NCBI RefSeq assembly: GCF_003672135.1 | Contig: NC_039516.1 | Coordinates: 12,135,838 to 12,199,837, forward strand | Origin: Ooceraea biroi | Taxonomy: Eukaryota > Arthropoda > Insecta > Hymenoptera > Formicidae | Length of the DNA: 64,000 bases | Direction of reading: 5' to 3' | Part shown: positions 59,166 through 64,000 of the stretch, piece after piece | Layout: every line of letters starts with the position of its first letter | Numbering within the stretch: position 1 is the stretch's first letter | Position numbers and translations under genes: made by a program | Notes under the pieces: generated by a model | Told to the model about the DNA's origin: nothing | What the model saw: only the letters and a program-made list of their open reading frames with translations | Database searches by the model: none

Positions 59166-61659
59166 GCAATTCGAATATAGAGAGACAGTGCAACGCGTCG
59201 TATAAATCCAATCCGAAACTCCCGTTTGATTATCAAGCGAATTCCGCGGCCGATTGTAAATCAACTGCTATATCGTACTGGAGGATCATGCTGATGCTCC
59301 GGGACTGGACGATACAACGGTACGGCCGAATATCGGAAATTTAACCCTCTCCGAGGATAGCAGGATACCGAGGCAAAAATTTGATTGAACAATGTCATGG
59401 CGTATAGTGATGCGAAACGCGCAAATGCCGATTGGCACTTTTATTCCCTTGAAACGTAAGCGCTCGCTCGAATAATCCACTGTCGTATCAGGCGCAAGCA
59501 ACAAAAGTTATAAGGAAGCAAGAGATATAAGTTGGATGTTTAGAATGCGACAAACGAATTCACTGAATAATGCAGACTGGTAGACGGTAACTATACGAGG
59601 GCAAGTGTCTCCGATTATAACAAAAGTGAGGGGTTCGCAGCCCGGCTCATTTGTTATTAACCGGCGAGAAGGAGCGTTGAAGTGCAGAAAGACTTCGAAC
59701 ACGACTTCACACTTTGACTCGTAGCCCTTGGTAACTTTAGATAATTACCGGCGAAACTTCCGCGAAGAATCTTACGTACTTTCTCGCGATATTCTCTCAG
59801 TCCGTTCTCTCGCGATTCACGAGTGTCATCATTGTCGAGATGACTCTACTTTTGTGCGAATTGAAACAAATTCGTTTAGCGGAAACACCATGGATACCAT
59901 AAGAACCTCATGTGCATCAACGATATTTCATCTTTCCTTACGTGATCAGGTCATCCAGGATAAAATCGACCATTTACCAGTATCACTGACGATTGATCAT
60001 GGTGCAAGCAAAATATGGAGATGATACGTATCTCGGATACCAGAAAAGAAACCAGCCTGGACTCGTCACGCAAAATATGGAACGGGGATAGCTCTCCAGC
60101 TATGTAGATTTAACCTGACGCGACTCATTACGATTTCAAGCGAAAAACACGGGTCTTGAAGCGCGAATCGTCTAAGAGATCGCTAAAGGGAATTTATGAA
60201 ATTACCTAATTTAATATTCCGGTTCGCAGCCATAGCCCCACCGTAGCCTCTCGTTAACTCTTTCCGTGGCGATTTTTTTACTCTTAATGCGAAACTCGAT
60301 TAAGCAACTTGAGAAACGACATTTCGCTACAGTCGCACTACGAAAGGCAGAATAAATTCATTTGAATTCTGACAAAATTTCTAGACTGTGTGCGATTGGA
60401 CGTCGCGCTTTCTCGTTCTTTTCCTGTTGCCATTCTCTCTCTCTCGGTTTTGCTTCTCTCTCCTCTTTCCGCGGCAAACAATGAGAATGCTTTTATTTTT
60501 GTTTCCGTGTTACAAATAATAAAAATTGTATTATTTCAGCGTACTAAAGATTGCTACTAGAGATGAATTTGTCTCACTCGAGTTTCAGGACACTGGCAAA
60601 TATTATCCATCTGACGGCATATTTGAATTTCATATTCGTGATAATGAAAATTCCATGCAGTTTTCCCAGAGTTGGTAATAGAGTAGTAGACTTACGTTTG
60701 TATGCATGTCGTTTTATAGCCTACGTCGAACGAAATTGATACATGTTTGATTACAAGTGAAATTTACATTGTTATGATGACTATTAATAGATACCAATAA
60801 TGCGATAATTAGTCAGATTAACTTGATAAATGCATTACGATGGAAACAAGAGCTTTTATCGTGCACGCGTGCAATGTGCGTCTCTATATGCGCGTTGAAA
60901 AGTGTAAAAAGGGATAACGCAATGTTAAAATTTGAGTCGGTGCATTGACAACTCTTGCTTTCGAGAGATCAATGGCCGAAGCAAAATACTGAGGTCAGAC
61001 AGAGTTCAACACGCCTGTCAAGGAGACCGTTAAATCAGTGAATAATAATCAATTATTGCGCACCTATGACACCGAAGATAGCTTTACTCGACGGCGAGAC
61101 TTCGAACGCTTATCGAGCTCTTTTTGTCTAGACTGTGTCTATAAACAAAATGCAACGCTTTTCATCCGAGATGTCGTGAAAATTGAACGCTAACATTTCT
61201 ACACAAACGATGAAACGTTATAAATCGTGATATGCTCTCCACTTATTGTATTGTATAATACTATAATAGTATCCTCGTAGAGTTTCACGTTTATCTGACA
61301 AACGCGTGTTGACAAATGCAAGGGAAGGGATTTTGTAAAGTCTGATCAACGCGGAAAACGGATGCGCAAAAGTAAAAACGTGAAAATCTTAAAGTAAGGC
61401 GAATGTTGCTTAGGGGTGCAGCAAAGTTGCTCATTATTCCAGATTAGACAGGTACTGCTCTAAAATGAAACGGCATATTATAGAATAAATGCTCAAAGGA
61501 CAAACATTGATGTCGATCGAAGCACCTTATCTCGGCACCGGCAGTGCAATATCGAAATTGTGACTATTCGATTTATGATATTTACAGTAGAGTCGAAATT
61601 GACGGGCGTCGAGCGTAAAAATCAGTGATTTCGTAACCACTATATGTCGGGGATAGCCA

Positions 61660-61830
61660 CGTTCATTGGCTACGTCCTGTTCCGCCCCCGCAGCCCCGCC
61701 AATCAGACTGGCGGCTTTCTCTCATCGATCCAAACCATCCGCACTATACTCAGCCGCCATGCTCAGTTCTCTTGCCCGTTCTCCTATCCTTCTCTGACCG
61801 CGTGCAGCGATCTAGTGTAAGACACAACGA
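61660..61830 (+). promoter_or_regulatory. candidate CCAAT/GC-box promoter patch
   Basis: The patch has ATTGG (about 61664), a GC box-like CCGCCCCCGC, and CCAAT in a CCGCCAATCAGACTGGCGG inverted repeat (about 61695-61714), then a pyrimidine-rich leader and a donor-like AGTGTAAGAC near 61815. No coding exon could be tied to it. It could serve acj6 on the other strand or an unseen transcript. Confidence 0.3.
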
Positions 61831-64000
61831 TGTAAAACCAAGAGAGAGAGGAGCGTTTAACGTTGTAAACCGCTTGCATCCTCTTTTTCCACGTTCCGCG
61901 ACAAGACGCGCGAATCAGTGGATAACGATTCAAAAGATATAAAACGAGACTTGCCATTTGCATGGAACATTATCACCATTCTTGTCACGTTAGCTGATTA
62001 TACCGACAATTTTCACCTATTTTTACCCATTCGAATCTGTTTGTCTGCTCCACTTTTCTTTTTGAAGTGTAACGTGATTCTACGTGTTTAACTCTTAACG
62101 CTTTTTTATTTCGTTTGGTAATTTATCACGTTACATTCTGCAGCATCAGCATCGCGACAATGTTTTTTATTAATGTTTATTTATTAAACATTGCAAAATA
62201 CAGATTCGACTCGATGATTTCCGCGACAAGCGTAACGCTGAGAAAAAAATAGGTCATGAGAGAAAATAAAGATATAGCAGGTGAAAAGTAACGATCACAC
62301 GTGAATAATAAAGGAGGAGGTTGCGTGTGCGTGTACGTGTGCGTGCGTTAGTACGTTCGTATGCGTATTTGCATTACAATGTTAGCTTGCGTGAATAATC
62401 ATCAATTTAGCAATTTATTAGGCGCCTTAAACATCAAAGTACAATAGTTGGAAATGATAATGGACTTGTAATTCCGTACGGAAACAAACTCATCAGTTTC
62501 TCATCAACCAATTACGAGTAATACCAGTCGTTAAAAATCGAAGGTAATTTCGTTAACAACTTTACGTGTTTACGCAGCTAGTTTCGGGTGTCATGTAATG
62601 ACACACGAAATAAAAGTATCAAAAAAATCATTTTCGGCATAGCGCTGGAATTGTACATAATCTATTCCATAATTCCAATTGTGAAAAACAGCTAAAATGC
62701 CACAAAAGCTTGCTTGTGATTTGTCACAATGTTTTCCATAAAAACATATTATACAAATGCATTCTCGTTGATATATAAGTTTCTCTACCTGATATGACAA
62801 CAATGAGACTTGAACAAATAATAAACAAAATTCATAACGTAGAGGATTGTACGTGTATACTATAATAAAATTACTGGATTTCTATTTATTTGTCACGGAA
62901 ATGTCGTCCACGACGGACAATTCGGAGAGTTCACTCGATTGTTGCTAAATATGATAAAGTGATATTCTTGCGTAATCATTTCTCATCCATCACACGCGCC
63001 ACTCGTCAAACACGGATGTTGCTTTCCCAGACGAAAGGATAACACTTTCGACGGAGTAGGAATTATGAACGATTCGCTGAACGGGGATGAAAGTTAAGGG
63101 CGAAAGCAACGCGTAAACAAGAAGCAACGGTATGCACTTGTCTCCCTCTACGATGAATGTTGTAAATTATTGTAACATCCTGTTCTACGTATAATCGATA
63201 ATTGATAAAAACTATAATAATCATACCGCGGGATAAATAAAAAACATTAAACATGGAACCTCTTGACACATAGATTTGCAGTTGTAAGCGTGATATCAGG
63301 AAATCTATATGCCACGATAAAATATGCCACAACCGATGAACACAATTTCCCACAACTCTTTGCAAATTAATGTCGTATGGAATGTGAAATTTCAAGGTGA
63401 TAAGAATTACAGCAATTTGCCGCAAATTGACTCGGGGATGAAAGTGCGTGCGCGTCGCAGCAATCGTCGGATATAATTGCGTACGGACGTTCCATCTAGT
63501 TACAACGCGACCGCAATAACGCGCCGCATATGTGGCGACGGTGTAGGCATCATCTAATGGAGGCTTGCGCTTCTCCCAGATCGAGTCCCGCGCACCCCGA
63601 TTCACTCGCCCCTCAGACGATCCGCGCCTCCCTCGGACTAAATTCAACTCTCGTCTCTCCTGTTCCTGTTCTGTCGTTTCTCCCATTTTGCGGCCCCGTC
63701 CGTCTCCTTCTGCTTAGAGCACTTGTTCCGGAACCATCTTCCAGTCTCCGGATCTGTCTGTCTGCTCGTGCTTTCGCTGATTTGCACTTGGAAACACCGT
63801 CCGCGAAACGTTTTACGCCTTTCTTCCTCTTTTTACTGCTTTACGTTGTTTCATCATGTTGTTCATCCGTGTAAAGTTCACTCGTGTATCAAGTTGGTTC
63901 GTGTCGCTGCACTTCTCTTCTATTGTATTTGTCGTACTTTTCTCCGTGTCTCTCTTTACAACACGTCTCTTTACTACGTCTCCCTTCTGCCAGTGTGTCT

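Larger units (their letters stand above)
52950..64000. other. probable acj6 upstream/intron region, no recognised exon
   Basis: The acceptor at 52950-52951 shows that acj6 continues to higher coordinates, but I could not identify another exon. The stretch contains a perfect palindrome (54837-54854), a poly-G run (about 55726-55736), a (GA)n run (57435-57477), a stem-loop plus dispersed motif (58584-58660), a 10-bp tandem repeat (59136-59165) and a CCAAT/GC-box patch (61660-61830). The last 450 bases are pyrimidine-rich and untranslated-leader-like on the plus strand. Confidence 0.45.

Noticed and set aside
63063..63686. Minus-strand 207-codon frame at the right end
   Set aside because: Low-complexity start, basic/aromatic random composition and no domain; probably chance in an AT-poor patch.

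Overview
This window looks like an insect nuclear chromosome segment, most likely from a hymenopteran and probably an ant. It is AT-rich with plenty of CpG. It has introns with GT..AG borders, many only 60-100 bp long, dense microsatellites, and single-copy genes whose closest known relatives are insect or animal proteins. The species cannot be fixed from the sequence alone. There are no bacterial-type operons and no rRNA, convincing tRNA or CRISPR arrays.

The left 26 kb is gene-rich. In order: (1) the AMP-activated protein kinase gamma subunit (SNF4Agamma type), plus strand, 1208-10704, with at least two and probably three alternative first coding exons; (2) WDR74, a nucleolar WD40 ribosome-assembly factor, minus strand, 15299-13417; (3) D-glucuronyl C5-epimerase, the heparan sulfate enzyme, plus strand, 16758-18875; (4) a secreted cysteine-rich EGF-type protein of 415 residues, minus strand, 22178-20398, convergent with the epimerase; (5) PAIP1, a poly(A)-binding-protein partner, minus strand, 26326-24241. 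For genes 2-5 every exon junction is in frame and the summed exons give a whole number of codons, as do all AMPK gamma isoforms.

The right 38 kb is gene-poor. The only recognised coding sequence is the 3' end of acj6, a POU class IV (Brn-3 type) neuronal transcription factor: a terminal exon at 49744-48980 with the whole POU-specific domain and homeodomain, and an upstream exon at 52949-52743. Its first exons were not found and probably lie beyond position 53000 or outside the window. The surrounding 27-49 kb and 53-64 kb hold microsatellites, stem-loops, palindromes, homeodomain-type AT motifs and a few promoter-like patches (RFX X-box at 32009, TATA patch at 34208, CCAAT/GC-box patch at 61660). 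This is the usual look of regulatory DNA around a developmental transcription factor, but function there is inference.

Points worth a second look: the TATA-driven internal start of AMPK gamma; a possible unrecognised two-exon gene nested in an AMPK gamma intron (6922-7553); a 143-bp fold-back element sitting inside a larger inverted-repeat element between WDR74 and the epimerase, with a related inverted-repeat pair upstream of PAIP1; the intronless POU-homeobox exon of acj6; and strong stem-loops at 36295, 38879, 42677 and 58631. I did not find clear evidence of a wholly new biological system.
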